A stretch of DNA of 64,000 bases from Poecilobothrus nobilitatus (taxonomy: Eukaryota; Arthropoda; Insecta; Diptera; Dolichopodidae): contig OX352773.1 of assembly GCA_947095535.1 (NCBI GenBank), positions 28,913,398-28,977,397 on the forward strand. Direction: 5' to 3'. The notes beneath the pieces are model-generated. The model worked only from the letters and a program-made list of their open reading frames with translations, did not search any database and was not told the DNA's origin. Positions 13,461-28,200 of the stretch are shown in pieces (the stretch's first letter is position 1; each line of letters opens with the position of its first letter). A program made the translations under genes and the position numbers.

Positions 13461-16400
13461 TTTTTTTGATTTTAATAAATTAAACAAGAAAACAAAACAC
13501 AATTAATTGAAATTTATGATATAAAAATTTTTAAATTTGACATTAGCAATTTCTTCTACTCCGTCCAATACCCTAATCAGGGCGTAATGACATACGATGA
13601 AATTCTTTTTATGCTGCTGTATTTCTTTTTCTCTAAAAAAGATGCGAATCATTCAAAAACATTAACAATAAAACCCATCTTTCTCTTTAATCAATGTAAT
13701 GGAACTAAACCTTTAACTACCTAGTGCCAAATATTGGCTAAAGAGTAGAAATAAGAAAGGATATAGCAGGGATGCGCAAACTTCGAAATGGGAGAGTTGT
13801 ACTAAAAATTTATACTATAATTTTTCTTTTTTCAACTACACTAATTCATTCAAACAATTTTATTAATCATTTCATTTTTCCTATTGGAATAATTTAAACA
13901 AATATACAAAAACGTAAGTTTTGCTATCTTATCTTCGATATACGATACAATATAAACGAACTTCATTTCATAAATAATTTAAAAGATGTTTTCTCACAAT
14001 TTTTATTTTCATTATTCTCAAAAACTTTCGTTTTAAATATAAATAAAATTTTCATTTTGAACTCACCTTGTAAAATCCTTTAATGAAATAAATTCCGTTT
14101 AAAAACCGCTTTTTCTTCTATAAGTTTAAAACTTTTTGAAATTAATTTTTTTTTTTATTTTTTCGAAAATGAAAACCATTAAAATTCTGACTTTGTTACA
14201 GTGTTCGTCCCTTTCTTATTTTAATTTTTTTTTTCTTTTCTTTTTTGTATTTTTTAAAAATTTGATGAAATTAACATCATCTAAAATTTTCTACTTTCTC
14301 AGTTTATTTTTCAAGAAAAAATAAAAAAAACAACAAAATAAAACAGAAAAAAAAATTAATGAAAAATGATCTGACAAGGAGAAATAGACTGAAAATGATC
14401 GCCAGTTAAAGCGAGTAAAAAAATTATAATAAAACATAAAAAAAAACAGTTATAATTTTAATAAATGCGATTATTTTATTTTTATTTTTTTTTTCTACTC
14501 CTAAACTGGTTTTCTTATGAAAAGGATAATAAGGTTTCATTTTTATTCTTATCTTGTTTTTGTTATTACCCTTTCATTTCTCTTTATCCTTCTTTTTATC
14601 ATTGTACCCCTGTTGTTGTTTTTTTTTTTGTTTCTCTTTTAAGTTTATGACACGAACCTGACCATTATTTTAATGGCCTTGTGACAATAAAACAATTTTA
14701 AGGAGTTAAACCCCAAAAAAAAAAAAATCAGTAAAATTATGAAAATGTAGGGATGCAATTTTCATATTAAAAATACAAGAATATTACAAAAACAAAAAAA
14801 AAAAAGGAATAACAAGAATTTTATTGAACGAAGAAAATTAGATTAAACTTTTATTAATAAATTTTTCAAGGACTAAAAAAAAAAAAATTAAAACTTTTGT
14901 ATTTAAATTAAAGTGTAGGCAATACCAAAAGTATTTGAAAGAAAAAAAAATATTATGATTAATTTTTTAAGATTTATATAGGATATGCAACAATTTGTAT
15001 ATATTTTTTAATATTTTAAACTTAATAGAAAAAAAAAGCAAATAAATGGTGGAAAATTTATTTTTTTATTTCTGTTAAACGATACCTAATAAAATAAAAT
15101 AAAAAATTCTTTAATTACTCTATAAATTTTTTATTTTTTCTTTTCAAGTTTTCTTTTTGTTTATTTTTTTTAAAGTTCGAAAAATGATTTAATCCTTGGA
15201 GCAACAATTTTCTGTTATGTTGTTTTGCTGTTTCATCATCAACTACTTAATCTTCTTGTTGTTTTTTGTTTATAATCATTTTTTATTATCATTGTTATTA
15301 TTATCATTTATTTTTATTAAAATTATCATAAAAATAAAAAAATAAAATCGTATAAGTGTGTATGCCTGTATAAAACTATATATATATATATGTACAATAC
15401 ATATAATATATAAATGTACTAATATATTAAAATTTCTTGAGATACTTAAATTAACATATTCTTATTTAATATATTTATATACATATTACATATATATTCA
15501 TATATATGTATCTGTTTACATAATATATTTAAAATTGTTTGTAGAATAGATAAATGAAAAGGTTTTTGTTTGTATGAATATTTTACCATGATCATCAAAA
15601 GACACAAACATTTACTAACTTGGAGGCAACAAATTTAATACTGATGTGTTGATTTTTTTTTTTTTTTGTTTTCTTTTGTTGTTTTTTTTTTTTAATGTGC
15701 TATAAAAATTGAAGTAATAACGCATGTATGTAGTGTTTTCTACTTAGCATTATAAGTGCATACATACCGTCACTCAACTAATTGATTCGATTAAATAAAT
15801 TATCATTAGAGAATATTTTGCTGTATATACAGAATATCTATAGTTGTAGAAAAACACACAGAAAGGATATAATAGAAAATGTTATACCTATATAAGAGAT
15901 AGAGTCTATTTCGTATTCCTCTTAACCCTAAAATACTAAATGTTAGTCGATTCGACTACCACATAAGAAGTTTTTTTACTTTCCCTTTCTGATCCACAAA
16001 TGAATTGTTCTATTTTTTTTTTGTAATTTCAGTATTCTTTTGTAACTTCTTTTAGAGTAGGTATATATCAAATACAATATTTATCAAATAAGTATTCTGA
16101 TTTTCAGCTTATGAATGGGATCGTTGATTTCATTAAATTTTTTAGTGAAAATAGTTTCGATTTTGTTTTAACAAAGAATTGAATTTATAAGAAATATAAA
16201 TGTTTAATAACTTATATATTTTTTTCCTTTTTGTGTTCTCAATAATGTCTCATTAAAATTTTAAGGAACAAAAACAAATTTACTCTGTGAAACAAAAGGA
16301 TTTTTTAAATTGTTAGTAGACTTGACTAATATTTAGTGTTGACGTCTGAAAAATAAGTTTAGTATTCTAGGGTTAATATATTTGAACTCATGAAAACAAA

Positions 16401-16479
16401 TATAAAACTCCTAAACTTAAAAATAATTGTTAATATTTAATTGAAGAAACCTAACAAATACTAAACACACTTTAAATTC
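13461..16479. other. AT-rich non-coding stretch
   Basis: Poly-A/T rich, no gene recognised; TA-rich at 15380-15530. Confidence 0.5.
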
Positions 16480-17260
16480 TTTTTTTTTTTTTTGTTTTTA
16501 TTTATTAATCTTAATCTAGGAGTAGTTGAAAATAAATTGGGTGGGATACGGACAGGAAAATGCGAATAAAGGGGAATGTGCCGGTAATTGCATAATAAAT
16601 CTGTTAAAATTCGTCTTGAATTTAGGCAAATTGTAAATCAAAAAGTCTTTCCACAGGGGATGGGAATAGGTTCCACATTTTTGCAGTTCTGACAACAAAC
16701 AAATTGATATAATCACATAATAGGCATGAGGACCTGAGTCCCCTCTAGTGATGCGGTGGAATGTTTTGAGAGGTGGCATTACCGATTTTATTGCATCTGA
16801 AGAAGTATCATTACCTACAAAATATCTATAAAAAAGATAAAGGTCTTTAATATTACGACGAAAGCCAAAAAAAGTGAGACAAACTGTCTCAACGGAGTCA
16901 CCAATAAGACAAATGGCGCGTTTTAATAAGATTTGACAACATTGAGTTTTGGTGGAGTTAAACTTCACTTTGTTGTTAGCATCTCAGTAAGCAATTATGA
17001 CTAAGTCATGGTTGACCGTGTTGAACATAAAAAGCCTTGCTCCATTAACGGCGGTATTTGTGACACATGATTTCTCTAGGACATTCGTAAGATGCCGCCA
17101 AAGTGCTGTCATCAGCGAAACTGTGCATTAAATTGAAGGTTATAGATAAGAGATAGTTGATAAAAATCAAAAATATAGTTTGGGAAAGGGCGGATCTTTG
17201 TGGTACGCCAGAATTTATTTGCAATTTGCCGGACGTGTAACCGTCGACTAGAACACGAAT
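16480..17260 (-). pseudogene. Broken non-LTR retrotransposon (reverse transcriptase end)
   Basis: Minus strand. About 17255-17105 reads as reverse transcriptase: G-V-P-Q-x-S-x-L-S, then F-L-I-F-I-N-x-L-L and the catalytic box F-A-D-D-S-T at 17108-17119. After several stops a 150-codon open stretch (16968-16516) starts F-N-S-T-K-T-Q-C-C, then jumps to L-L-K-R-A-I-C-L-I-G-D-S and L-Y-L-F-Y-R-Y-F, and ends in the K-F-K-x-N-x-N-R-F tail typical of the C-terminus of Jockey/CR1-like elements. The thumb region between the first two blocks is missing, so an internal deletion is inferred. A poly-A tract follows the stop on the minus strand (T-run 16480-16496), as expected for a LINE 3' end. Clade is uncertain. 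Confidence 0.75.
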
Positions 17261-20200
17261 ACAGTGATTCGAAAAAAAGCTAATGAGCTCAAAATTTCAG
17301 GCATTCTAAGAGTTATAACATATTTTATGAAAAATATTCCTAAAATTCTCATTTTAAATAGAAGAAAAATTGTTAGAATTAGTATCCATTAATAAAGAAA
17401 TTTTTTTTTACTCTCATCATTCCTTTATTAATTTCTTTCTTACAGTTTTTCTTATAGCTTCGCAATCAGAGATCCCGCGAAATATGTTAAATGGCAATAT
17501 TCTTTTATGTTATTTTTAATTTTAACATTCGATTAATTATTCGAGTCACTGTATATATACATCCAATCCATGTACAATCCATGAAATATTTACTTAAACT
17601 TATGTTAAAGATGAAAATTAATTTTTGGGGGTGATTTTATTATTGTATACACTTGTATATATATTAATAAATATATACAACCCTTGAGTACACAAAACAT
17701 TTCAATTTATGCTCTATTGAAGTTGATTACAACCTCATTCAAAAAAATATTCGCATATTAAGAGTAATTTCAGTTTTATTTATTTTTTTTGTTATGTTAT
17801 TCTTTTAACTTCTGTTAAATTTAATTTTTCTTTATTATATTTTGTGTTACTTTTCTTTTTTTAAGTTTTTTTGTTTTCTTTTTTTTTTAACAGAAATAAA
17901 ATTTTTCTTACATATAACAGATAATAATGATAATAATAATAATAATTATTATTGATGGTGAAAACAAAATGTAAAGTGTAAAGAGAGAATATTTTAAATA
18001 TAAAAAAAAAACAAATAAAAAAAACAAAATCAGGATGAAAACTTAACGCAAATTAAAAAAATACAAAAAAAGAAACTACAAAAAAAAAAGACGAAAGCGT
18101 CGATATTAATTTAATAATAAAGGATTTCTCTTGTTTTTTTTTTGTATTTTTTTTTTTCAATTTACTTTTTGAATTTTTAATACCGTTATACATCATCAGT
18201 ATTCAGAGCACTGAAAAACGCGTGAACATGCAATTTAACTTTTTACATATGCAGCAAACATAATGTTAAAAATTCAAGAACTGGCTTTAAAGAGGACAGA
18301 ACGGAACAGAACAATCAACAGAATTTAAATAGTATTTTTTTAAATTTATATATGTATGTAAATATATTATATTTGTGTATTTATATAATTTACTCGTCCT
18401 CATTAAAATATAGAGTGATAATTAAAATTAACGTTACTAAATGAGTTTTATATAAGGTAACTAGGTAATGGCAATGCATATTTTATTATTAATTAAATCA
18501 TACAATATAATTAACGGGACTATGTTCTTCAGAAAATAAAAAAAAAATATCTTATATTAAAGAAACACAATATATATATTAGCTATTTTTATATTTACTC
18601 CTAGAAAATTATTACAAGTGAGCTCATAAGCTTTCTTTATAAATGTCATTCAAATTTATACTCACATATTATATGATGCATCTAAAAAGAAAAAGAATTT
18701 CAAATCGTATTAATATTTAAATTAAAATTGTATCCTAAGTTAGAGATCAGTTTCATTGAATTATGCACTTAGACAGAAATAATCTTTTATCTAAAACTAA
18801 AAATAATAATAATTAAATATTTAAAATCTTAATTATTTTTTTTTTGTAAATACATAGTTTAGCAATTTTCAAATAAATTTATTAAATTATAATGCCAACC
18901 AGGCTTCATTTTGAATTATATAATTTTTAATTTAATTATTTTAAATAATATATAAGTTTTTGTTAATAAAAGTTGATGTGTCATTTAAAGCACTTCATTT
19001 AAATACAGAAAACTTATGCTATACTGACATTTCCATACTGAGAACTTGCTTACAACTATATAGCAAATGATTGACTTAATGACATGTGCATTAAACTGTG
19101 TATTTACCAATCACTGTTCAAGTTATACTTTTTTTTCTCTTTAATTTAATTAATAACAACTACGCAAGACAATTTTTTGTAGATTTACCCTATTAGAACA
19201 AAAAAAAAAATCAATGCCATCAAAAAGTATTATCTGTAAAGTTATGCGATAATTATTCGGGATTTTTTTTAATTAATTTTTTAATATTATTTTTTGTCTG
19301 CTTGTAGTTTTGCTTTTGGAAATTTTTTTTTTTTTTTTTTTTAAAACAAATTTATATTGAAAGCAAATTTCATAACAAAAATAAAACAATGCAAAAAACA
19401 AAAAAAAAATGACATTATAAAAAACTGGTTAATCAACACGGTAACGAAAAAACTGATTGAAAAAAAAAAAAATTTAAAATGGTTATTTTTTTTTTCGCTG
19501 AGTCAATTTTTAACGAATTTTAATGAAGACTGGCAGAAAATAAGTGTCATGGTGTTCTTTTCGTCATTTTTTTTTTTCCTTGTTTTCCTGTTTTCATTAT
19601 GTTTTTGTTTTTATTCATATTTAATTCATAAATAAGCTGAAATCCATAGCACTGAATTGATAATTGAGATAATTAAATATTGAAAATGAAATTAAAATAT
19701 AAAAATATAAATGAAAAAAAAAAAAGAATAACGTAGAAAAAAATAGCTAATTATTAAATGATTTTTTTTTTTTTTAATTTAATTAAATTAAAGAATCAGG
19801 GACATACGACAAAAAAAAAAAAAAAAAACGCAGGTGATGAAAATCTTTCCGACAAAAAATTTAAATTGAATTCAATTCTTAAAAATCAAAAATTTATAAA
19901 TTGATGAATTTCGTTGGCCTGTTAAATATTTTTGTTTTATTTTCTCCATTATATGCTGCTATTATCTGTTATTAATACTGGTACATAATTAGATTTTTTT
20001 TATTTTGTGTAACATATAGAGTGTGATCAAGAGCGTTTGAAAAAAGGACCTAAAGAAACAGACGAAAGGTTTATATTTTTAATTTTTTTCTGCACTATGA
20101 AAGTTTTCTTTCAAAATTTTTTCATAGCTATTCCTATAAAAACTATTAAAATAACAAAAACAACTATGTAAAAATAAGTTCCTATAGAAACAATTTTAAA

Positions 20201-21619
20201 TATTTATATCTATCTAATTCTGAAGAAAAAAATGAAAATAATTTAAAAAAATTTTTTTAAATTAAAAAATAAATAAATAAAAATTAAAAAATAAATAACA
20301 ATAAAAAAAAATTAAAATAAAAAAGTTAAATTATAAAACCAATAATAGAACGAAAATATTTATTTTTGGTTATTGTTGCAAAAACTTTTTAGACCATCAT
20401 CATAAGTTTTAACAATAGAAAATAAATATATACAAAATGTGTACATAATATAATGTATAACTTTTATAATATAACATAATTCACATATACATATATTTGC
20501 AAAGCTATAAGGATATGATATTAATAAAAAAAAACTCTGGTTTAGTTTATTTTTTTTTTTTTTTTTTTTTTTTTAATTCTGTTCACTAGTAATTTTTTTT
20601 ATATAAGTCAAATCCAATGAATCATTCATTCAAGTGATTCTACAACTACTCTACTTTATTCTACATTAATTTTACTTTTATACTATAATATTTATATAAT
20701 ATATTTTTGGTCTAGAATATTGACTTTTTGTGTTACATAGTCTCCAATAAGATTAAATCAATATCCATACATTTTCAATAGATGTTTAATTTTTTTCTTT
20801 TTTCCTTTAGTTTTTTTTGATTACACTTTTTATCTAAAGCGAACATTCAAGTTTTCATTTTCTTTAAATATGGCTACAAAAAAATTTAAAATAAAAAAAA
20901 AAAAGAAAACTTAAAAATTAATGTATAGAAAAAATCAAACGATGAAAATGAAAAATAATAGAAGAAAATTTAAAAAGGAAGCTTATATACTTGAATTATT
21001 TTTTTCTAGTTTTCTTCTGTCCTCTTCCTTATTGTATATTTGTACTATTTTTTTTTTTTTCAATATATATGATCCTATTGTATTATTTGATCTATGAAGC
21101 TTTTAAAGGAAACATATTTATTCATTTCTAATAGAAAAAAGAATAATCGTTTTTTTTTTTTTTTTTTAATGTTGTACTTCTCACATACACAAATTTCTTA
21201 TACATTTTTATAAATTTAAAATAACTAAATAATAACTATATCATATGCACCTCAATACTAACAATAAATCCAGTGACGAATTTCAATTATGTAATTGAAA
21301 TACGGCCATTTCGGTAAATTTTTATTATATAAAAATCGAAAAAAAAAAAACATCTGTATTTTAAAACGGGCATAACTTATAATACCGAAATATAATGGGA
21401 AAATATTTAACAGGAATTAAATGAGTTTAAATATCTGACTAATGACTATTCTAGAGTGGAAGGTTAAGAAGTCGACTCAGGTTCAGGTTAAGTAGCAGCT
21501 GACATTCCAATCAAAAAATTTCTAGTTAAAACTCAAGTTTGGTCATATACAATATCAGTAATTTATATAGTAGTAGTTCATATTGTAATAATTAATATCG
21601 TAATATAACATAGATAAAT
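17261..21619. other. AT-rich non-coding stretch
   Basis: A (TAA)n run near 17920-17955 and a 25-base T-run at 20550-20574. No gene recognised. Confidence 0.5.
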
Positions 21620-21630
21620 AAAGAATAAAT

Positions 21631-21816
21631 AGGGGCCTCGGTGGTCTAGAGGGTAAGAGCGTATAAAATACGCTGTAAATATCGAGGGAATGTGGGTTCG
21701 AATCCCACACACGTTTTAAGATTTATTCCCCCTTACGATATTTACAGCATCGCCTGAACAAGAAAGGCTGTGTAATTTCCAGTCAATATTTATGTGGCAG
21801 AGAAATGCATTAAAAA
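21631..21816 (+). mobile_element. tRNA-derived SINE, full copy with TSD
   Basis: 186 bp flanked by an 11-bp direct repeat aaagaataaat (21620-21630 and 21817-21827). The head has a consensus pol III box A (tggtctagagg, 21642-21652) and box B (ggttcgaatcc, 21695-21705) with a perfect 5-bp T stem (gtggg/cccac). An anticodon-like arm agcgt/acgct encloses a 7-base loop with T at position 33 and AAA at 34-36. The rest is a non-tRNA body ending A-rich. Not a working tRNA: the acceptor stem does not pair and the variable region is too long. Confidence 0.85.
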
Positions 21817-21827
21817 AAAGAATAAAT

Positions 21828-23358
21828 GACTCTTGTACAAGAAAATAGATGGCGCACAAATATAATACATTTTTCTGTTTTATTATCTTCTAAATAATAA
21901 CTACAACCGAGTAATCAACGGCTTATTAAAAATAATTAATAAAAAGAAACTGAAGCTTAGTTAAATATGAATAATAAGTAACTTATTGAATACTTTATTC
22001 ACGTGGCAATGACAAAACAAAATAAATTTATATAATATTAATTATTCTATAAATTTCTACTACACATTTTCAATGTCCGTATGAATAAATTATTATTTTA
22101 TTAGTATTATAACTTTTACAATAGAAATACCTACAATTTTTTTTATGTTTTTTGTACAAATTAAAAACAAAATATAATAAAAACAATAATTTGTTTCCTT
22201 TCGTTACGGAAAATTTTTGTTGAAATTCTATCGAGAATTCAGCAAAAATAGAAAAAAAAACTTCGCACATTAATAAAATAATACGGAAGGACATACCAGT
22301 TAATTATTAAATGTTGTTACTTTGAACAAATTTACAACATATACACTATATAGTATATCGTTTCCATTTATTATCTATCCCTTTTATCTGAATTTTTTTT
22401 TTTATCAAATTCTTCGCCACTGTACTTAAATTTATTTGCTTCAATGATTGCCAAAACCAAACTAATCTAACACATTCTTACAACTCTTTACAGAATTTTC
22501 ATATCTAGACTATGGTCTTTCTCAGAACAAAAGAAATAGAAAATATTAGAAAAAGAATGTAAATAAAATGGAAACTGATATTGTTGCGGACTTTTAAAAA
22601 TAAAAATATAAAAAATAAAAATAAAAAATGATAAAGAAAAACATAATTTTCTAAATGAATGGTTGAACATGATTGCACTATGTGCACAAAATACATAATT
22701 CATTTTCTTATTAAGAGTAAAAATTTTATATCCTGATCTTGATTCTTTTACTCATAATATAATTTTGGTATTTAAGATTTGAAGTACTATAATGTTAGTT
22801 ATTTTTTTTTTTTTTTGATTTTTTTTTTTGCTTTTGTTTTTGTTTATTTTTTAAAGGATAACATAAGAATTTTTCTTTTATATTTTTTACAATTATATTA
22901 TAGTTTTTATATAAACATTTATAAATATTATAACAATAATTTTTGTAGTTTTGATTAAATAAAATTCTGTAGTAATTTTCAGCAGACTTATACACTTGTA
23001 TATTAGGTACAGTATTAATCAAAATTTTATAATTAGTTAAAATTTCGTTATTTTTGATTTATATTTATAATAATCACACATAAAAGAATATCAAATGCAC
23101 TAAATCAATATTCACAGGAATAAATCATCAAGATAAACTATAACGCTTTATATCATACACATCATAGTTGTTGAAGATGAAGATAATATAAAATAATTGA
23201 TTAGGGCAAGAAGGCTTAAGACAGTAACTAACATATAAAAAACAGGATTTTCGAACTAAATAAGTAACACAAGAATTAACAAGTTTATTTTGAAAAATAT
23301 TTAAAAAAGAATATCCTTAAATATAATTTAGCAAAACAATTATTTATTTTATTTCAGC

Positions 23359-23390
<32 letters not shown>

Positions 23391-25159
23391 CATAAAAGTT
23401 CCAAACATTGCAAATCGATAAATATTTACCATGACCGGTTCGGAAGAAAATTATATTACGTCTCATGTTATTTTATTCCTTTTGTTTTTATGTCCATTTA
23501 ATGTCCTAAGCACTTAAAACAAAAAAAAACAAAAATATTAACAAAATTTTACATTAGCCATGTCTTGTAAATGCATAGAGTTGAATCTGTTATAAAAAAT
23601 AAACATCATTGACAAAAAAAAAGTTTATACATTTCAACTAATGATGTTAATTTACTTTCTTATTTTTCTGACTTGTAATCGATGTTAACTTATTTATTGG
23701 AACATTCGGCAATTTAACAAGCTTTCTATTGTCTTAATTATTTTGACTTAAAATAAAATAAAATTTGAATTACAGAAAATTTAACAGTGTTTTCATAATT
23801 CCTTATAAAACTGTTAATAATTGTCGATGTAATCATACAATATGATATATATACATATATATATATATATATATTCAATAAAAATATTTTTATATAGTTT
23901 TTTATAAAAGTTTTCAAGTATGTTTTTATGTATGTTGAAAAAATTTTCAGATTTTGTTTTATTTTTCTTTTTTTCTGGCAAACGTACAAAAATCATGAAT
24001 TTTGATTCAAAATTTATAAAAAAAAAAATTAAAAACACAAGATTAAAGGATAAATTCCTTTGTAATCTTATATCCTTTAGAAAATTTAGAAATCTTATTG
24101 TAGTTTTAAATGATATCAAAAACAAAAATAAAAAAAAAAAAAGAAAATAAAAAAAACTGAATTGCAAAACATATGTACATATTGCTATTTCTGATATTTT
24201 TTTTTTTTTTCAAAATTTTTAAATTATTTTACCATAAGTATCTTAACAAAACTAAAGAAAAACAATAGAAAATTGACACTGCAAATTTTGACTTTTTGAA
24301 TAAATTTTTTACACAACACAATTTTCAATGTAAAAGCTAATTTTTTAATACACAGATGATAAGAATCTGAACTAAAATAATCTTTTGTTATTTTTATTCT
24401 ATTTTCTTTTTCTTTTTAAAAGTTTTTTTTTATTTATGAATCCATAAATGGTTATTTATTTAAATTTTTTATTTTAATAATTGTACCCAATATCTTGAGG
24501 CCAGAAACCTAAAAGTATGTACCTATCAGAGAAAAATATTATAAAAAAAATTATTGAATAAAATTAAATAATTAAATGATTTTAACGATAGCATAATAAA
24601 AATATATCTAAAGATAAATTAATTTATCTTAAAATAATATACCATTTTAAATTTTTTTTTTTATTAATAGATTCTTATTTAAATTACATAAAAAAGTTTT
24701 ACAAAAAAATGTATACCATATAATATAGTGTACTTATGACAAGACCTTAAAAACTAAATTTTAATTTTGCTAGTTATTTTCTGCTTTTAGTTTTCTATAT
24801 GTACAAAATAAAAATTATATAATTAGAGCTTCAAAATATACTACTTTTGGAAATAATTTAAGTAAGAATTTAAATTTTTGTTGTTATTTTTTTTTTTTTT
24901 TTTTAACTTTTATTTTATTTTCTTGTTTCATTCTTTATACAATTAGAAAAAAACTAACTTTGTTGAAGGGACTTTTTGTTTTATTATTTGTTTATTTATA
25001 TTAATATTACATACATAAATGTAATGCAATATTATTGAACCATCGGCTACTAAGACCATTATAGGGGTTTATAATAGTTTTAAATTATATACTAATATTA
25101 TTTATTTTGTTTATATTATATACTATATATTTACATTATATTATATTTGGTGGTAAGGG
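21828..25159. other. AT-rich non-coding stretch
   Basis: (AT)n at 23359-23385 and about 23850-23873. No gene recognised. Confidence 0.5.
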
Positions 25160-25232
25160 GGGTATGTAAAGAAAAAAACACTTACGACCTGTGCAGGGAT
25201 CGAACCCACACTTCTTCGGTTAATACGCCACA
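25160..25232 (-). repeat. tRNA-like SINE fragment (variant family)
   Basis: Minus strand: tggcgtattaaccgaag, then gtgggttcgatccctgcac with a consensus box B. Related to, but different from, the copies at 13.4 and 21.6 kb; the downstream body (cgtaagtg, then a T-rich tract) also differs. Confidence 0.55.
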
Positions 25233-28200
25233 CTTTTGTTTTATTTAATTTATTTATTTATTTCTTACACTTGATCAAATGTAACTATTGCATACTTTTA
25301 GGCCCTTTTAAATGAAGTCCCATTCATTTTCTTTGAATCGCATTTTATAAAATTTTCCCCACATTAATATAGTTTTAAGATAACGCCGAAAGAATCATTA
25401 AACTGGGAGATTAGCACTAAAAGATTTTAATCGATTTCCTGGACATTTTTTCACATAAAAAAAAAGGTATTCGTCAACTTTTCTTCCCATTTTTAATAAT
25501 TTTGAATTATTGATGATGTTATTATCAATACCACTACATTCTAAAAATTCTAATGAAGGAAAGAGAGGAAAAAAGATATGTTGCACATTTTCGTTCAAGC
25601 AATAGATAGTAATTGTCAAAATCAAGAACTCATATTTAAGATATTGTGAAGTTTATTTTTTCACTATTTTTAATAAAATGTAATATCCAATAAATGAAAA
25701 ATTTAAAGAAAACAAACTTTCATTTTTTTGACTTAATAAACTAATAAAAATAAAAAATAAAACTTACAAAAAAGACTTAAATTCATTTATGCCCTTTCCT
25801 TTTAATTCCTTTAACAAAGTCATTCTTCCTCAAACTGATGGAAACATTGAAAGAAAAAACATTAACTAAGGGTAATATATTTATTAACAGTTTATTTTTT
25901 ATCACTTATCACACTTGATTTATTCTTTTTATTGTTACCTAAACTATTTTTATATTTTTTTAATATAAAATTTTGAAATTTGAATACATTAAAAGAACAT
26001 ATTGATCATAATGAACTGCAGCATAATCAAGTTCATTCCAATATTATTTTTTTATTTCAATTTATATTTTATTTTTCATTGTGCTCCTTCTTTGTTATGT
26101 TTTCAAATTGTTTGTTCTTTTAACAAATAGACCTAACAAATCCTGATGTTCATACATATATTAGTTTTTTTTTTTTGGCAACAGTATATTTATTGCAAAA
26201 CAAAGAGACAACGACGCGAAATTAATTTTTTTTCCCCCTCTGTAATCACTTTTTTGCCACCAAAAATTCCAATTTTATTTTTTTTTTTTGATAAAAACTA
26301 AAGCTCCAAATCATTTAAGTACATACATTTTCTTATTTAACTTTTAATATCTTTTTTGGTTTTAAAACATTTTTATTTTGTATTTGTTTTTTAATCTTTT
26401 GAATATTCAAAATTGTTTTTTACAATTCGCTTTACATTGTTCCCTTTAAATCTTCTCTTGCACTACATATTTATATTTTTATACCAAAACTATTAATAAA
26501 AAAAAAAAAAAATTGAATGCAAATATTAAATTCTATAATACAGAAATAAGCACATGGCAGTTAAAAAGAAAATTTAGAGTTGTTAAGCCAAAATATCTTT
26601 GGCCAAAAGCCGAAATACCACAATTTTTTTTTTATTGTTTAATTTTTTTTTTTTCTTTTTGTAATAAATACACGAATAAAAACTGTTTTATGTATGCAAT
26701 ATTACCGTATATTATATACATATTTATACTGCATGCACATAAATTACAAAGTAAATGAATAAAAAAAAATATATATGAGAACGGAAGAACAGCGTTACTA
26801 ACTAAAACCGATAGCAGAACACGACATACAATCAATGATTCTACCTACAAAAAACAAATATACAACAACAACAAAATATAAAATAAGGAAAATAAAAAAA
26901 TAAAAAAAATATATAATAGCTACTAAAAAACGACTTTTGCTATTTGAATGCACAACGAGGGAGGTTAACAGTTCCATAATTTACAATATTTTTTCTTAAT
27001 ACATTGAATTCACTTAGTAATGGTTTTTTTTTTTTGTTTTTTTTTTTAGTTTTCATCATCTATAGGAAAAACTTAAAGTTCAAGGGTGTAAAATAGAAAT
27101 TCTAAAAGAAAAATAAAAACAAAATATAAAATTGAAATTGTACTATAAAAAAAAAAAAAAGAAAATTCAAAACAAAATAAAAATTACAGTACTATGACAA
27201 TATAACAGTAAGAAAAAAAAGAATTTATTTTATGAAATCATAAAAAAAAAAAACTAAATTTGGCTAATCTTAAACGATACACAAATACAGCATATAGCTG
27301 CTATAGGGTTATTAGAACAACGATACTTACTTATAATAAAAAAAAAAAAATTAAAATAGAATAAGAAATACAAATAAACGGTATTTGGTACAACATAGTA
27401 TAGTATAAATAATGGTAATAATAACATTAAGAATAGGAAATATAAAAAGAAGTAAAATAAAGTTGTAAGTAACATACACTGTTATAAGAGCATATAGAAA
27501 CAAAAAAAAAAAATAAGAGACAAAAACATTTATTGACATATTATTATGTATGTCTATATGTGTATGTACAGAAAGTAAAGAAATAAAAATAAAAAATGAG
27601 TATAAAGAAGAAAAAATAAAACATTACATTGTAGTAATACACAGCGTTGACTAAATGAAAGCATTTAAAAGATAAATAAAAATGAAACCGGATCCGGATC
27701 CGGATATATTTCCGGATCGGTAAAAATATACTTACATTCATATTATAATATATAATATTTCAATACATATATAATGAAGAAATCTTTTACTTTTTTAACA
27801 ACATATTATTATATACAAAGATATTTTTGTTACCATAAAATGAAAAAATTTCTTAAAAATTACTGAAAGATTTTAACCATGACCAATCTAAATAATCGGC
27901 CAATTGACATTAGAAATTATTCACAAACATATTGAATATATAAAATCTAAACTGGTGTATAGTTTAACTATTAAATAAATTAGTTCTTCTAAGACTATAT
28001 AAAATGTTTTGTACATAGCAGCGACTAACTTTAATTTAAAACTTAATTTATGATTCAAAAATTATTGATTAAAACTAGGATTATTATACTTATTAGCCTA
28101 ATCGCGAAACAAATGCATTAAATATTATATCTACATAAACAAAAGACATAATGAAAATCAAAAATCATCGATAAAACAGATTTAACTTTTCTAAAATATA

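Noticed and set aside
16516..16968. A host gene of 150 codons on the minus strand
   Set aside because: Its blocks match the C-terminal end of non-LTR retrotransposons and a reverse-transcriptase relic lies directly upstream.
21632..21717. A functional tRNA gene
   Set aside because: Box A and B are good, but the acceptor stem does not pair, the spacing is wrong, and the flanking duplication and extra body mark a SINE.
25398..25625. 75-codon minus-strand open frame
   Set aside because: Composition is fairly normal but I recognise no family and see no start context; could be chance.
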